Counted from the first letter of the stretch, positions 42,283 through 52,351 are shown. The stretch is 64,000 bases of DNA from Mycolicibacterium sp. P9-22 (GCF_008329585.1 NZ_NPKP01000002.1:620001-684000), one strand, 5' to 3'. The notes: a model not told the origin generated them from the letters alone. Translations and numbers: made by a program.

Positions 42283-43335
42283 ATGACAAAGCGCGCTCTG
42301 ATCACCGGAATCACCGGACAGGACGGCTCGTATCTGGCCGAACTCCTGTTGAGCAAAGGGTATGAGGTTCACGGCCTCATCCGACGGGCATCCACCTTCA
42401 ACACCTCCCGGATCGATCACCTGTATGTCGATCCGCACTCTCCGGATGCTCGGCTGTTCTTGCATTACGGCGACCTGAGCGACGGTGCGCGCCTGGTCAC
42501 GCTGCTGGCCACGATCGACCCCGACGAGGTGTACAACCTCGCGGCCCAGTCGCATGTCCGGGTGTCCTTCGAAGAACCCGAGCACACCGCGAACACCACC
42601 GGCACCGGCACCATCCGCATGCTGGAGGCGGTCCGGCTGTCCGGTATCAAGACCCGGTTCTACCAAGCGTCGTCTTCGGAACTGTATGGAGCGACACCGC
42701 CACCTCAGAACGAGGACACACCGTTCTATCCCCGTTCTCCGTACGCCGCCGCGAAGTTGTACAGCTTCTGGATCACCAAGAACTATCGCGAAGCCTACGG
42801 CTTGTTCGCCGTCAACGGCATCCTGTTCAACCATGAATCCCCCCGTCGTGGCGAAACATTCGTGACACGGAAGATCACCCGCGCCGTGGCCGCCATCAAG
42901 GCCGGTCGGCAAGAACTGTTGTATATGGGCAATCTGGAGGCCATCCGAGACTGGGGTTACGCGCCGGAGTATGTCGAGGGCATGTGGCGGATGCTGCAAG
43001 CCGACGAACCCGAAGATTTCGTACTGGCCACCGGAATCGGCATCACCGTCCGGGAGTTCCTTGAGATCGCCTTCGAGCACGCGGGCCTGAATTGGCAGGA
43101 CCATGTGAGGTTCGATGAGCGGTATCTGCGTCCCACCGAAGTCGATGCGTTGATCGGCGATCCGTCCCGGGCTGCGAAGAAGCTCGATTGGGTGCCGACG
43201 GTGCACGGACGCGAACTCGCCCGGCTGATGGTCGATGCCGATATCGAGGCGCTCACCCACGCCGGCAGTCCGTGGATCGACACGGTACAGCTGGATTCCT
43301 GGCAGACGCCTGCCCTGGACAGAACGGCTCCATAG
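42283..43335 (+). CDS. gmd: GDP-mannose 4,6-dehydratase
   Basis: 350 residues. NADP-binding [20 protein letters not shown] at the N-terminus, [34 protein letters not shown] and the catalytic Tyr/Lys in [11 protein letters not shown] match Gmd. The enzyme converts GDP-mannose to GDP-4-keto-6-deoxymannose, the precursor of GDP-fucose, GDP-rhamnose and GDP-6-deoxytalose. Its TAG shares one base with the GTG start of the next gene (TAGTG at 43333-43337). Confidence 0.97.
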   Translation: MTKRALITGITGQDGSYLAELLLSKGYEVHGLIRRASTFNTSRIDHLYVDPHSPDARLFLHYGDLSDGARLVTLLATIDPDEVYNLAAQSHVRVSFEEPEHTANTTGTGTIRMLEAVRLSGIKTRFYQASSSELYGATPPPQNEDTPFYPRSPYAAAKLYSFWITKNYREAYGLFAVNGILFNHESPRRGETFVTRKITRAVAAIKAGRQELLYMGNLEAIRDWGYAPEYVEGMWRMLQADEPEDFVLATGIGITVREFLEIAFEHAGLNWQDHVRFDERYLRPTEVDALIGDPSRAAKKLDWVPTVHGRELARLMVDADIEALTHAGSPWIDTVQLDSWQTPALDRTAP

Positions 43336-44309
43336 TGACTGACGGGCAGCCTTATCGGCCCGGTGAACTCGATCGTTCGGCACCTTTTTACGTGGCGGGC
43401 CACCGGGGTCTGGTCGGATCGGCGATCGTGCGGCGCCTGCACAGCGCGGGATTCGTCAACATCGTCGGCAGAAGCTCGGCGGAACTGGACCTGCGAGACC
43501 GTGATGCGGTGTTCGCATACATCCGGGAAACCCGGCCGCGGTACGTCGTACTGGCGGCCGCCAAGGTCGGCGGAATCCTCGCCAACAACACCTATCCGGT
43601 CGAGTTCCTCAGTGACAACATTCGCATTCAGGTGAACGTCCTGGACGCCGCGCGGGAGGCGCAGGTCGAACGGTTGCTGTTCCTCGGATCATCCTGCATC
43701 TATCCGAAGTTCGCCGACCAGCCCATTCGGGAAGAGTCTCTGCTCACCGGCCATCTGGAGCCGACGAACGACGCCTACGCGATCGCCAAGATCACCGGCA
43801 TCCTGCACGTGCAGGCGGTGCGCAGACAGCACGGATTGCCGTGGATCTCCGCGATGCCGACCAATCTCTACGGGCCCAATGACAACTTTTCCCCCACCGG
43901 TTCCCATGTGTTGCCCGCGCTGATCCGCCGGTACGACAACGCGGTGGCAACCGGAGCAACATCAGTGACCAACTGGGGCAGCGGATTGCCCCGCCGCGAG
44001 TTCCTGCATGCCGACGACATGGCCGATGCGTGCCTGCATCTCTTGGAGAACTATGACGGCCCGGACCAGGTCAATGTGGGTACCGGAACCGACGTCACGA
44101 TCCGTGAAATCGCCGCGACCGTAGCCGCGGCGGTGGGCTATCGCGGTGAGACCACCTGGGACACCGCCAAACCGGACGGGACGCCGCAGAAACTCCTCGA
44201 TGTCTCCAAGCTGGCGCAGGCGGGTTGGACAGCGCGAATCAGCTTGCAGGATGGCGTGGAACGCACGGTGGCGTGGTACCGGGAGAACATCGCGACGGTG
44301 CGTACCTAA
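43335..44309 (+). CDS. fcl: GDP-L-fucose synthase (3,5-epimerase/4-reductase)
   Basis: 324 residues from GTG 43335, coupled to gmd by a one-base overlap. It has VAGHRGLVGSAIVRRL (NADP loop), LAAAKVGGILANNTYP, SSCIYPKFADQPIREESLL and DAYAIAKITGI with the catalytic Tyr and Lys, all matching Fcl/WcaG. Together with gmd it gives GDP-L-fucose; closely related reductases give other 6-deoxyhexoses, so the exact sugar is likely but not proven. Its TAA overlaps the stop of the convergent polymerase gene by three bases. Confidence 0.95.
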   Translation: MTDGQPYRPGELDRSAPFYVAGHRGLVGSAIVRRLHSAGFVNIVGRSSAELDLRDRDAVFAYIRETRPRYVVLAAAKVGGILANNTYPVEFLSDNIRIQVNVLDAAREAQVERLLFLGSSCIYPKFADQPIREESLLTGHLEPTNDAYAIAKITGILHVQAVRRQHGLPWISAMPTNLYGPNDNFSPTGSHVLPALIRRYDNAVATGATSVTNWGSGLPRREFLHADDMADACLHLLENYDGPDQVNVGTGTDVTIREIAATVAAAVGYRGETTWDTAKPDGTPQKLLDVSKLAQAGWTARISLQDGVERTVAWYRENIATVRT

Positions 44310-45781
44310 GCACGCCGCCGCACGGCCGCGAGTTGAGGCGGCGACGACCTGCCTTGTTTTCTCAGTACCGAGAGTGCCCAGAAGAGCATCAGGGTCCACA
44401 CGAGGGGCCGCACCGGGAAGTCCAGTGAGTAGCGCGGTATCTCGGCGATCAACGCGAGCGTCATCAGGTAGACGACCGAACGCCACGGCGAATCCGGCAT
44501 CCGGGTCACGGCGCGTTGGACAAACGCGACGAAGAAACCAACCCCGAAAAGCAATAGCGGAACCGCCAATACGCCCAAGTCGACATAGGCATCGGCGATC
44601 ACGTTGGATCCGACGCCCCATCTGGCCCGGGGGCCCAACAAGACATCGTTCAGGACATCCGAGCTCTGCAGATACGGTATGCCAGGCGGAATCACCATTC
44701 CCCTGATGAACGGGATGACACCCGCGGCGCCGATCAGCTTGTAGAGGCCGTAACCGTAGTCGACAGCTTCGGGAACACGTGCGAGTGCTGCCCTGACGCT
44801 GATCGTGCTGATATTGAAACTCGTGTCACCCCCGTATGACGCCGCTGCTGCACCACTGCTGGAAAAGACATCGAAGACTGAGCCGATCCGTCCCGAACGC
44901 AATGCCTCGATGGCGTTGTACAACGGGATCGCGATCACGCCGAGTGCTACCAAAACCCACCTGCCGGTGCGGACTCTGAAGGTGACCAGCCCGCCGATAC
45001 CAACTATCGCGATGAGCAGGAAAGCATTTCGGTCCCCACTCAACAGCAGCCGAGTGGCCCAGACCACCGCCAACAGGGCTGCGAACGAAAGAAAGACCGA
45101 CCGACCGCCGGCTTTGGAAGATGGCAGGACCCACAACGCGACCGCGATCATCGACAGCACGACGATCGCCAGGTACACACCTTCTACCAACGGGCCTGCC
45201 TCGACCCGTCCGCTGTACCTGCCCTCGCCGGCCGCCTGCCACCCGAATGCCAGGTACACCCCGATGAGCAGGACTTGCAAAGCAAATACCGGCAATGCCA
45301 AGGCGTGGCTGGTCACTTCGTCCAGACGCCTGGGCTCCCGGTCGGTGTCGTTCGCATCGGCGGCCGGCACGACGAGCGCCCTGACGCCGGCACGGAAAGA
45401 CAGCGTGCCGATCAAAGAGAGGACGATGGCCTGGTTGGACAGATCGGCAAACGTGTTCTGGAAGAACATGCTCTGCGACACGTCGTAGATGCCGAGCACA
45501 TGAAGCTGATACGGGTAGAAGAAGATCAGGTAGCAGAAGAACTGGAAGAGAAACTCCGTGCTGACAAACGTTGGGATGCCGCGCCACACCGTGATCGGCC
45601 GCAGCACCGTCGACAGCACGATCGCATACTGGGCAGCCAGGCAAATCCACAGGATCGTCGAATTGGCGCCGCGGGGAACCACGGCGTAAACCGCGAGCAA
45701 CCCGAGAATCAGCAACGTCTCCGCGACCGGGATCCGGAACCGGCGATCACGGTCTGAAGTGGTTTTCGATGTTCTGACCAT
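44306..45781 (-). CDS. Wzy-type polysaccharide polymerase / O-antigen ligase-like membrane protein
   Basis: About 491 residues from ATG 45781 with roughly ten to twelve predicted membrane helices (for example VAETLLILGLLAVYAVV, LLLFGVGFFVAFVQRAV) and a large loop near residues 290-360 including NISTISVRAALARV and YGYGLYKLIG. Wzy proteins are poorly conserved and defined by topology and context. The companions (initiating transferase, flippase, co-polymerase) fit that role. It converges on fcl with overlapping stops. Confidence 0.78.
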   Translation of the reverse strand: MVRTSKTTSDRDRRFRIPVAETLLILGLLAVYAVVPRGANSTILWICLAAQYAIVLSTVLRPITVWRGIPTFVSTEFLFQFFCYLIFFYPYQLHVLGIYDVSQSMFFQNTFADLSNQAIVLSLIGTLSFRAGVRALVVPAADANDTDREPRRLDEVTSHALALPVFALQVLLIGVYLAFGWQAAGEGRYSGRVEAGPLVEGVYLAIVVLSMIAVALWVLPSSKAGGRSVFLSFAALLAVVWATRLLLSGDRNAFLLIAIVGIGGLVTFRVRTGRWVLVALGVIAIPLYNAIEALRSGRIGSVFDVFSSSGAAAASYGGDTSFNISTISVRAALARVPEAVDYGYGLYKLIGAAGVIPFIRGMVIPPGIPYLQSSDVLNDVLLGPRARWGVGSNVIADAYVDLGVLAVPLLLFGVGFFVAFVQRAVTRMPDSPWRSVVYLMTLALIAEIPRYSLDFPVRPLVWTLMLFWALSVLRKQGRSSPPQLAAVRRRA

Positions 45782-45842
45782 CAACAGTTGATTCTCCCGC
45801 TAACGGCGCCGCGAGTCGCTGATTCTGCCGAACTCTGCGGTA

Positions 45843-46793
45843 TCAGGATGCCGCCACCAACTCTGCGGCCCAGCGGTATTGCCGGCCGATCCCCTCCTCG
45901 AGGCTCACTGCCGGGCACCAGCCCAGAGCCGACCGGATGGCCTCGGTGTCGCCGCCGGTGCGGAAGACGTCACCTGCGACGGGCGCGACTCGTTTCACCA
46001 AGAGCTTCTTGCCCGCGAGTTCTTCGAATGTCGACAGCACTTCGTTCACCGAGGTGTGCGAACCTCCGGCTACGTTCAACACCGTCCCCGGTGCAACCTC
46101 GCGAGTCGCCGCGAGCATATTCGCCTCGACCACATCATCGACATAGGTGAAATCCCGTATTTGGTCGCCCGTGCCGTACAACTGGATTTCCTCGCCACGC
46201 ACCGCGGCTTTGGCAAATCGAGTGAAGGCCATGTCCGGGCGCTGACCGGGTCCGTACACGGTGAAGTAACGCAGGGACACCGTCGGCACTCCGAAACTCG
46301 CCGCATAAAGGCTGCACAGGTGTTCGGCTGCCAATTTCGTCACTCCATACGGACTCAGTGGTTGAGGCAGGTCTGTCTCGCGTGTCGGGAAACGCTGCGC
46401 GTCGCCGTAGACGGACGAAGAGGACGCATACACCAGGCGCCGCAGGGTCGACGACCCTCGACAGGCTTCCAACAGCCGCTGCGTCGCGTCGACGTTGCAC
46501 TGCGTATACGTCGAAAAGTCGGCGCCCCAGGAAGATCGGACGCCAGGCTGGCCGGCCTGATGGAAGACGACCTCGACTCCGTCCAGGAGATGTACGAGGT
46601 CGACGCGGTTCAGGTCGCCCTCGACGAGCTTGACGCCCGCGTGGGCCAACGCTTGAGCATTGGCCCTTTTGAGGGTGACGTCGTAGTAGTCGGTGAAGGA
46701 ATCGAGTCCGATCACGTCGTAACCGGCCGCGCTCAGGCGCCTGGACAGATGCGACCCCACAAACCCGGCTGCCCCGGTTACCAACGCACGCAT
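45843..46793 (-). CDS. NAD-dependent sugar epimerase/dehydratase (UDP-glucose/glucuronate 4-epimerase-like)
   Basis: 316 residues from ATG 46793 with GGAG upstream. The NAD loop VTGAAGFVGSHLSRRL, HQAGQPGVRSSWG and the SSSSVYGDAQRFPTRE and SPYGVTKLAAEHL catalytic segments are those of extended short-chain dehydrogenases acting on UDP-sugars, closest in style to UDP-glucuronate or UDP-galactose epimerases. It lies in a minus-strand block with the polymerase and an acyltransferase. Confidence 0.88.
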   Translation of the reverse strand: MRALVTGAAGFVGSHLSRRLSAAGYDVIGLDSFTDYYDVTLKRANAQALAHAGVKLVEGDLNRVDLVHLLDGVEVVFHQAGQPGVRSSWGADFSTYTQCNVDATQRLLEACRGSSTLRRLVYASSSSVYGDAQRFPTRETDLPQPLSPYGVTKLAAEHLCSLYAASFGVPTVSLRYFTVYGPGQRPDMAFTRFAKAAVRGEEIQLYGTGDQIRDFTYVDDVVEANMLAATREVAPGTVLNVAGGSHTSVNEVLSTFEELAGKKLLVKRVAPVAGDVFRTGGDTEAIRSALGWCPAVSLEEGIGRQYRWAAELVAAS

Positions 46794-46885
46794 AGACGAA
46801 CTCCTTCGAGCGATTGCGGTGGCCCTACAGGAAACTGTGACACACAGCCCATCGACAGGGTTCGGTTCGCCTCGGATCCGGTCAT

Positions 46886-47365
46886 CTATCGACGCCCGAA
46901 TATCCGCGTGTAGTAGACCTGCTTCTCATCGAGAGTCCATCCTTTGGTCGGGGAACTCTTCGCAAGAGCGGCAGTCTCGTACTCGGCCACACTCTTGATG
47001 ACTCTTGCAGGAACACCGCCGACCACCGAATTGTCCGGGATGGTTCCGGCCACTACCGAACCCGCGCCTACGACGACATTGTTGCCAATCGTCGCACCTG
47101 GCATCACCAGGCACCCATATCCGAAGTAGACATTGTCCCCCACATGGATCGGGCGCACGACATCGATTTCAGGATGCTTGTGCCGGATCACCCAGACACC
47201 GCCGTCGTGCGTCTCGAAATGGGTCTTGGTCGCACTCACATGGTTGCCGAGATGCACCAGGTAGGGCTCCGTGCTGAACGACACATCGATCAGTCGGCAG
47301 TCTTCTCCCACCGTCACACCGATGGACCGTGCATAGCCCACCGGATTCAGACGCCGGTGCACCAC
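46886..47365 (-). CDS. Left-handed beta-helix (hexapeptide) acyltransferase
   Basis: 159 residues from a GTG start. Hexapeptide repeats I-G-x-x-V style: HVGDNVYFGYGCLVMPGATI and GNNVVVGAGSVVAGTIP, then the NSVVGGVPARVI end typical of sugar O-acetyltransferases. A HETHDGG/RHKHPE pair supplies histidines. It probably acetylates a sugar in the polymer. Further upstream in-frame codons contain a stop, so the start is near this GTG. Confidence 0.85.
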   Translation of the reverse strand: MVHRRLNPVGYARSIGVTVGEDCRLIDVSFSTEPYLVHLGNHVSATKTHFETHDGGVWVIRHKHPEIDVVRPIHVGDNVYFGYGCLVMPGATIGNNVVVGAGSVVAGTIPDNSVVGGVPARVIKSVAEYETAALAKSSPTKGWTLDEKQVYYTRIFGRR

Positions 47366-47620
47366 CGCGGCAAGCTGTCGAACAATCAGGATTCAACCTC
47401 CGATCCAAACCTCGCGGATCGATCGATGCGAGCCGTACGGATAATTGACGCTACCCGATAGTGCACGCGCATGCGCCCTTATGGCACCTCCGTGGCGTCC
47501 TCGCCGGACCGTCGTCCCGGGCGCGGGTTCTTCTCCGTTGTAGGAACTTCCGCGCAACCGGTCAACACCACCGATGCCACCATTCGCCATCCAGCCCGCA
47601 ACAGTGCGCATAATCGAGGG
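47366..47620. other. Divergent intergenic region
   Basis: About 250 bases between the minus-strand acyltransferase and the plus-strand SGNH lipoprotein. It should hold promoters for both; no clear -35/-10 pair was picked. An open stretch continues upstream from the lipoprotein to 47471, but it would put 75 residues before the signal peptide. Confidence 0.4.
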
Positions 47621-49435
47621 GTGCACCAGGTTGAGCCCGGCACCGCCGAGGACAATGTCCGAAGCGGAGTCGCCCCATTGTCCAGACGCGAGGCCATGCG
47701 GCGACTGGGGCTGCTCGGACTGACCGCCGCCGTGTCGTCATTCGCACTTGCCGGATGCAACCAGGAGTCGGCACCTGATCGAGTCGCGATCGATCCCTGG
47801 TGGGACACGATCATCGCCCCCACATCCGATATCCCGGTGTTGACCGTCGCCGACTCCTCACAGATCACCAATGGCAGGTTGCTCGCGCCGACCCCCGACT
47901 ACGACAACGACCCGCATTTTCGCTACGACGGTTGCCATGCGGTGCTGTCCGACTCCGACGGGATCTTCGCCGCACCGCCCGAACTCGTGGCTCCTGAGAT
48001 CATCACGGATGCAGAGGATATCGAGATGGTGTTTCGTTCAGGGCGAGGTGGCACGGAGGTGCTGGGCGCTCGCGTTGTCGTCGACGGCAAGCTGAGCCAC
48101 GTACGGCTGCGCCGTTTCGATGCCGAGGACGGGAAGGACTACTACTTTCGGCATCACTTCACGACCGCGCGGGTTCGCCATCTCAAATTCGAGGTGGACG
48201 GCGTCAATCGGTTCAAACATGCGGTTGTGGGACCTTTCTCCGTACTCCAGCGCCCCGTGGGGGCACATCGATTCAGGCACACGGCCATCGGCGATTCTCT
48301 TCAAAAGGGCGGTGCCAATCATCACATCGGCTCGGAGAGGTCGGGCGATTTCTTCTACATGTACTGGGAAGCCCACAGCCGGTTCCAGGCCGCGCTGATG
48401 GGTTGCGACTCGTATATCAATCTAGGAGTCGGAGGTACCGGGTGGACCGATGTCGATGCCGACAACCCGTTCAGCGCACGAATATCGACGGCACTGGCCG
48501 GTTCACCGCATGTCCTGGGTTTCTACGGTTCCCGCAACGATGAGAGCAACCAAGATCATCTTGCTTCTGCCGTAGTTGCCACGCTCCGACAAGCAGAAAC
48601 CGCACCGGTGATCCTCGCCTCCGGACCGCAACAGGCCGGATACAGCAACTTGCACCACACCATCGAGCAAAAGGTTTCAGCAGCCGGGCGTACGTGGATC
48701 GATCTGGACGGGGTCGCCGGAGCGCCGTCGTCCAATCCGACAGGGCACCCCACGTTCGAGGAACAACTCGCCTTGGCGCGCAGTGCATATTCACAAACCG
48801 ACATGGACCAGATCGCCGCCTCCGTCGCGGCCACCAACACGTCGCGGCTCGCGGGCTCAGCTGTCCAAGTCGGTGTCATCGACTCCTTCAACCGATCCGA
48901 TGGTGCCGTCGGCGCGAGCGAGAACGGCAGGGAGTGGAACACCACGACCTTCCCAGGATGGGTCATACAGGATCAACAGCTGGCGAATCCGACCGCGGAA
49001 AGCCAGGTCTTCTGTGACGTCGATACCGGTATCGGTTACGGCAGTTACGAATTCACACTGGGCGGCGATTACCATGCCGATTTCCGTCTCTGCTTCTTCT
49101 ACGTGAACAGCGGCTTTCACATGTTCGTCAACTCGAACGGCGGTTCGGACAATTGGCGGCTCTACTCGCGCGCAGGCAACAACAGTGTTGCCGTCGCAAC
49201 CGGTAGCACCGGGGGTGGCTGGACCGCAGGCGATATCATCGGCATCGTCGCAACGCGCGGCTCGACCTTCACCAAGGCGAACATCGTCGTCAGGAAGAAT
49301 GGCGAGGATATCTTGAACGCAGGTGACGCGGACCTCGGTCCGCTGATCTCCGGCGGTACCCGATTGGCCGTAGGAGTGAACGCCGAATCCAGAATCGGCC
49401 GCCTCGACGCAGTGACGATGACACCCGAAGCTTGA
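47621..49435 (+). CDS. Exported SGNH-hydrolase-like lipoprotein with C-terminal lectin-like domain
   Basis: About 604 residues from GTG 47621; this start gives a signal peptide of the same length and type as the protein at 50477. The signal has twin Arg (SRREAMRRLGLLGLTAAVSS) and a lipobox FALAGC with Cys46. An SGNH-like domain has TAIGDSLQKGG (S226), LGVGGTGW, FYGSRNDES and TGHPTFEEQ (H376). The C-terminal 150 residues (FNRSDGAVGASENG ... YRLYSRAGN-type strands) look like a LamG/concanavalin-like domain. It could deacylate the polymer outside the cell. Catalytic Asp placement is not clear. Confidence 0.7.
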   Translation: MHQVEPGTAEDNVRSGVAPLSRREAMRRLGLLGLTAAVSSFALAGCNQESAPDRVAIDPWWDTIIAPTSDIPVLTVADSSQITNGRLLAPTPDYDNDPHFRYDGCHAVLSDSDGIFAAPPELVAPEIITDAEDIEMVFRSGRGGTEVLGARVVVDGKLSHVRLRRFDAEDGKDYYFRHHFTTARVRHLKFEVDGVNRFKHAVVGPFSVLQRPVGAHRFRHTAIGDSLQKGGANHHIGSERSGDFFYMYWEAHSRFQAALMGCDSYINLGVGGTGWTDVDADNPFSARISTALAGSPHVLGFYGSRNDESNQDHLASAVVATLRQAETAPVILASGPQQAGYSNLHHTIEQKVSAAGRTWIDLDGVAGAPSSNPTGHPTFEEQLALARSAYSQTDMDQIAASVAATNTSRLAGSAVQVGVIDSFNRSDGAVGASENGREWNTTTFPGWVIQDQQLANPTAESQVFCDVDTGIGYGSYEFTLGGDYHADFRLCFFYVNSGFHMFVNSNGGSDNWRLYSRAGNNSVAVATGSTGGGWTAGDIIGIVATRGSTFTKANIVVRKNGEDILNAGDADLGPLISGGTRLAVGVNAESRIGRLDAVTMTPEA

Positions 49436-49481
49436 ACCCGGCAATCCCGCGTGCACGCACTACTTGCCGTGCCAGACTCCG

Positions 49482-50393
49482 ATGATGGGCGTCGGTTATC
49501 TGGGTGCAAGGATGATGTGGGACGCCAAGTTACGCGGGGTGAGCTTTGATCGCGTGCTCACGCTCGGCCACCAGTCACTGAAGCTGTTCCCCTCGGAGGT
49601 CGACTTCTTCCGAAGCGCCTATCAGAAGCGTTTCGCTGCCTCGGACACTCCCCTCGACGGACATCGCTGGGAGGCCTATGTCGATGACTTCCTGCGCCTT
49701 TTTCTAGGGGCGAAGTCGATCACGGCGCTGGACGCCTCGCCGTATGAGGGCGCTGAAACGATCCATGACATGAACCATCCGGTACCCATGGGCTGGCGCG
49801 AACAGTATGACGTGATCATCGACGGCGGGACTTTGGAGCACATTTTCAACGTTCCGGTGGCGTTCGCCAATGTCGCCAACATGCTCAAGATCGGCGGTAC
49901 CGCCTTTCTCAACACACCGGCCAACAACATGATGGGACACGGCTTCTATCAATTCAGCCCGGAGTTGATGTTTCGTGTTTTCGCTGAAGAGAACGGATTC
50001 TCGATAAGAGATGTGTTGCTGTACGAGGCTGGATACCCGTCCGTCGAGCTGACGAAGAAGGACACGGTGTACAAGGTCGTCGATCCTGACGTCGCGCGCC
50101 AACGGGTCGGCCTGCTCAATACCAAACCCGTGATCATGATGGTGGAGGCCACCAAGACACACAACGCGGAGATCTTCGCTTCTCCGCCGCTCCAGAGCGA
50201 CTACGTGACCTTGTGGGCCACCGCAGATGCCACCGCAGGTATGACTTGGCGGCGGAGGATCACCCAGGCCGTGCACGCACTGCCCATCGCGTTACGTGCC
50301 CCGATCCTCGGGAACCGGCAGAAGTGGCAGTTCTCGCTGCGCAACCGAAATTTGTACACGCGACAGCGTTGGCTACCGAAGGACCAAGCGTAG
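49482..50393 (+). CDS. Class I methyltransferase-like protein
   Basis: About 303 residues; the start is uncertain (an upstream TTG at 49464 or ATG codons up to 49515 are possible). It has a SAM-MT-like core: SITALDASPYEGAETIHDMN, YDVIIDGGTLEHIFNVPVAF and NMLKIGGTAFLNTPANN, followed by FYQFSPELMFRVFAEENGF. The usual GxGxG motif I is degenerate. Similar proteins are found in surface glycan clusters. The substrate is unknown. Confidence 0.7.
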   Translation: MMGVGYLGARMMWDAKLRGVSFDRVLTLGHQSLKLFPSEVDFFRSAYQKRFAASDTPLDGHRWEAYVDDFLRLFLGAKSITALDASPYEGAETIHDMNHPVPMGWREQYDVIIDGGTLEHIFNVPVAFANVANMLKIGGTAFLNTPANNMMGHGFYQFSPELMFRVFAEENGFSIRDVLLYEAGYPSVELTKKDTVYKVVDPDVARQRVGLLNTKPVIMMVEATKTHNAEIFASPPLQSDYVTLWATADATAGMTWRRRITQAVHALPIALRAPILGNRQKWQFSLRNRNLYTRQRWLPKDQA

Positions 50394-50476
50394 CGAGCCC
50401 GGGAAGGTGGCAAGCCGTCGTCGACTCGATCTGCTGTCGCCGCCCGCCGGCCGCATCTCCCGCATACTCGACAACA

Positions 50477-51415
50477 ATGACATCGCAGAACCGCGGCGCC
50501 GCAGGGAAACTGAATTCAGGCCTCAAGGGCAAGCCGATTGCCAGAAGACAGGCTTTGTATCGAATTGGCATGCTCGGTTTGGCGTTCGCTGCGCCACCGG
50601 CGTTGCTCACCGCGTGTGACAGCGACTCCGATACGCAGCCGGAGCCGGCCGGCCTCGACGCATACATCGACTTCACCGACAAGCCTGACGGCGACCCGCC
50701 CGCCGTCCTGGACACCGGCGAACCGGTCGACTACATCCAGAGCGAGTGGGAACCGGAACGAAAGCCGCATATTCGTAACGGGGCGCTGGTCCATGGCGAG
50801 CTGCCGGCCGACGGTGCCTTCGCAAATTACTACCAGGCCCGATTGGATCACAGCTGTCATGCCTTCGGGACCACCTGGACACTGGACTCGAACGACGGCT
50901 CGTCGACTCCTGGCGTGATGTGCCTTGCGGCCTGGGCTGGTGTCTACCAGTCAGGCTCGGGTATGACAGTGCCTCGCACTCCGGCACACATAGTCATCGA
51001 CACGGTGGCCGGTGTCTGGCAGTGGTGGATCAGCGACGGCTTGGGGACCGGCTCGGATCACCTCCAGCCGGTGAAGTCCGGACACTTCGAGCCGCCTCCT
51101 TCGGACGGCCACACCATCTGGGAAACCGCAGTCTATTTGGACGTCAACCGAGGGTTCGGGCGCCTGTATCTGCCGGGCGATGACGTCACGACCGGCGTTC
51201 GGGACGTAACCCTCAACGACTCCGAGATCGCCGCCGCGCTGGCGCTGTCAAACCTTCCAGCGACCACCTTCGGTGTCACCCAAGCGGGCGCCGACGTCGT
51301 CATGGTGGAGCACTTCGCCAAAGAATCGGCGATGACTGCCCGATACCCGAGGTTTCTGTCGATGTGGGCCACCAATCGGCCCGTCGAACCCGGCCACGGG
51401 CAGCCCCCGGGCTGA
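50477..51415 (+). CDS. Exported lipoprotein with lectin-like (LamG-type) domain
   Basis: 312 residues from ATG 50477. The signal peptide ARRQALYRIGMLGLAFAAPP ends in the lipobox LLTAC (twin-Arg type, similar to the SGNH lipoprotein's). The mature part is mostly beta, with YIDFTDKPDGDPPAVLDTGE, YYQARLDHSCHAFG, TPAHIVIDTVAGVWQWWISDG and AVYLDVNRGFGRLYLPG. The pattern suggests a carbohydrate-binding or glycanase-like jelly roll. The activity is not established. It lies 83 bases after the preceding methyltransferase-like gene. Confidence 0.7.
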   Translation: MTSQNRGAAGKLNSGLKGKPIARRQALYRIGMLGLAFAAPPALLTACDSDSDTQPEPAGLDAYIDFTDKPDGDPPAVLDTGEPVDYIQSEWEPERKPHIRNGALVHGELPADGAFANYYQARLDHSCHAFGTTWTLDSNDGSSTPGVMCLAAWAGVYQSGSGMTVPRTPAHIVIDTVAGVWQWWISDGLGTGSDHLQPVKSGHFEPPPSDGHTIWETAVYLDVNRGFGRLYLPGDDVTTGVRDVTLNDSEIAAALALSNLPATTFGVTQAGADVVMVEHFAKESAMTARYPRFLSMWATNRPVEPGHGQPPG

Positions 51416-51682
51416 AATATCCACACCACGATATGTTCGCCAGTCCATCGAGAAGGGCGCAACGCTGCACCAAGATCCGAGGCGCCGCACCGAAGGACAT
51501 TCGCCGTTGCGCCACAGCCAGGAAACCCCAGCGGCATCAAGTTTTTCGGCTATCCAACCGCCGTAGGGCTTTGGAACGTCCAACACAATTCCCTGCGGTA
51601 CCGTGACGCCAACGTTCGCGGCCGATACCGGTCGTCAGCACAGCATCGTCCTTGACGAGTCGCGGACCAGAATGGACTGACA

Positions 51683-52351
51683 GTGGAGATTCGCACCGCA
51701 GTTGTCGCGCTCGTCGCGTTGCTTCCTGCAAGCCGGTTCAAGAATTCGGTGCTCCGAGGACTTGGCTGGAAGATAGGTGTGGGAGTCCGGATCGGCCCTT
51801 GTCTTGTCCTGCGCGTCGGCAAAGCGACGGTCGGTGATCACTCGGACATCGGTCCCTTCAATGTCCTTCGGAACCTGACGCGTTTCGAGATCAGCCCAGG
51901 GGCGCGGATCGGTCAGTGGAACTTTCTGACGGCATCGCATCATATGACCGCTTCGGGCGGTCCAGGGTCCTTCGCGCTGGGGGCCGAGGCTTCGCTTACT
52001 TCCCGCCACTACGTCGACTGCACCGGCGGTGTCCAGATCGGTGCTTACAGCACCGTCGCCGGTGAGCGGTCGACCTTCATCACCCACGGCATTTCGTGGG
52101 TGACCTCGGATCAGACCTATGACGCGATCAAGATCGGCGAATTCTGCCTGTTGTCATCCAATGTGCAGGTTGCCCCGGGATCGGTTGTGGGCGACCGCAT
52201 CATTGTGGGGATGGGAGCCACCATCGCAGGGGAGTTGTCGGAGCCCGGGTTGTATATCCAACCGCGCGCCCAACTGGTCAAGCGCGATCTGAAGGGTGAA
52301 TATTTCCAGCGGCGACTGGGCAGCATCGACAGCGTACGGCCCCGTCAGTGA
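51683..52351 (+). CDS. Acyltransferase, left-handed beta-helix type (WbbJ-like)
   Basis: 222 residues from GTG 51683. A hydrophobic N-terminus (AVVALVALLPASRF) precedes repeats such as VGVRIGPCLVLRVGKATVGD, ARIGQWNFLTASHH and VQIGAYSTVAGER, then VQVAPGSVVGDRIIVGMGAT. It is probably an O-acetyltransferase of the polymer or of a lipid-linked repeat. It starts a run of + strand assembly genes ending at 57884. Confidence 0.82.
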   Translation: MEIRTAVVALVALLPASRFKNSVLRGLGWKIGVGVRIGPCLVLRVGKATVGDHSDIGPFNVLRNLTRFEISPGARIGQWNFLTASHHMTASGGPGSFALGAEASLTSRHYVDCTGGVQIGAYSTVAGERSTFITHGISWVTSDQTYDAIKIGEFCLLSSNVQVAPGSVVGDRIIVGMGATIAGELSEPGLYIQPRAQLVKRDLKGEYFQRRLGSIDSVRPRQ

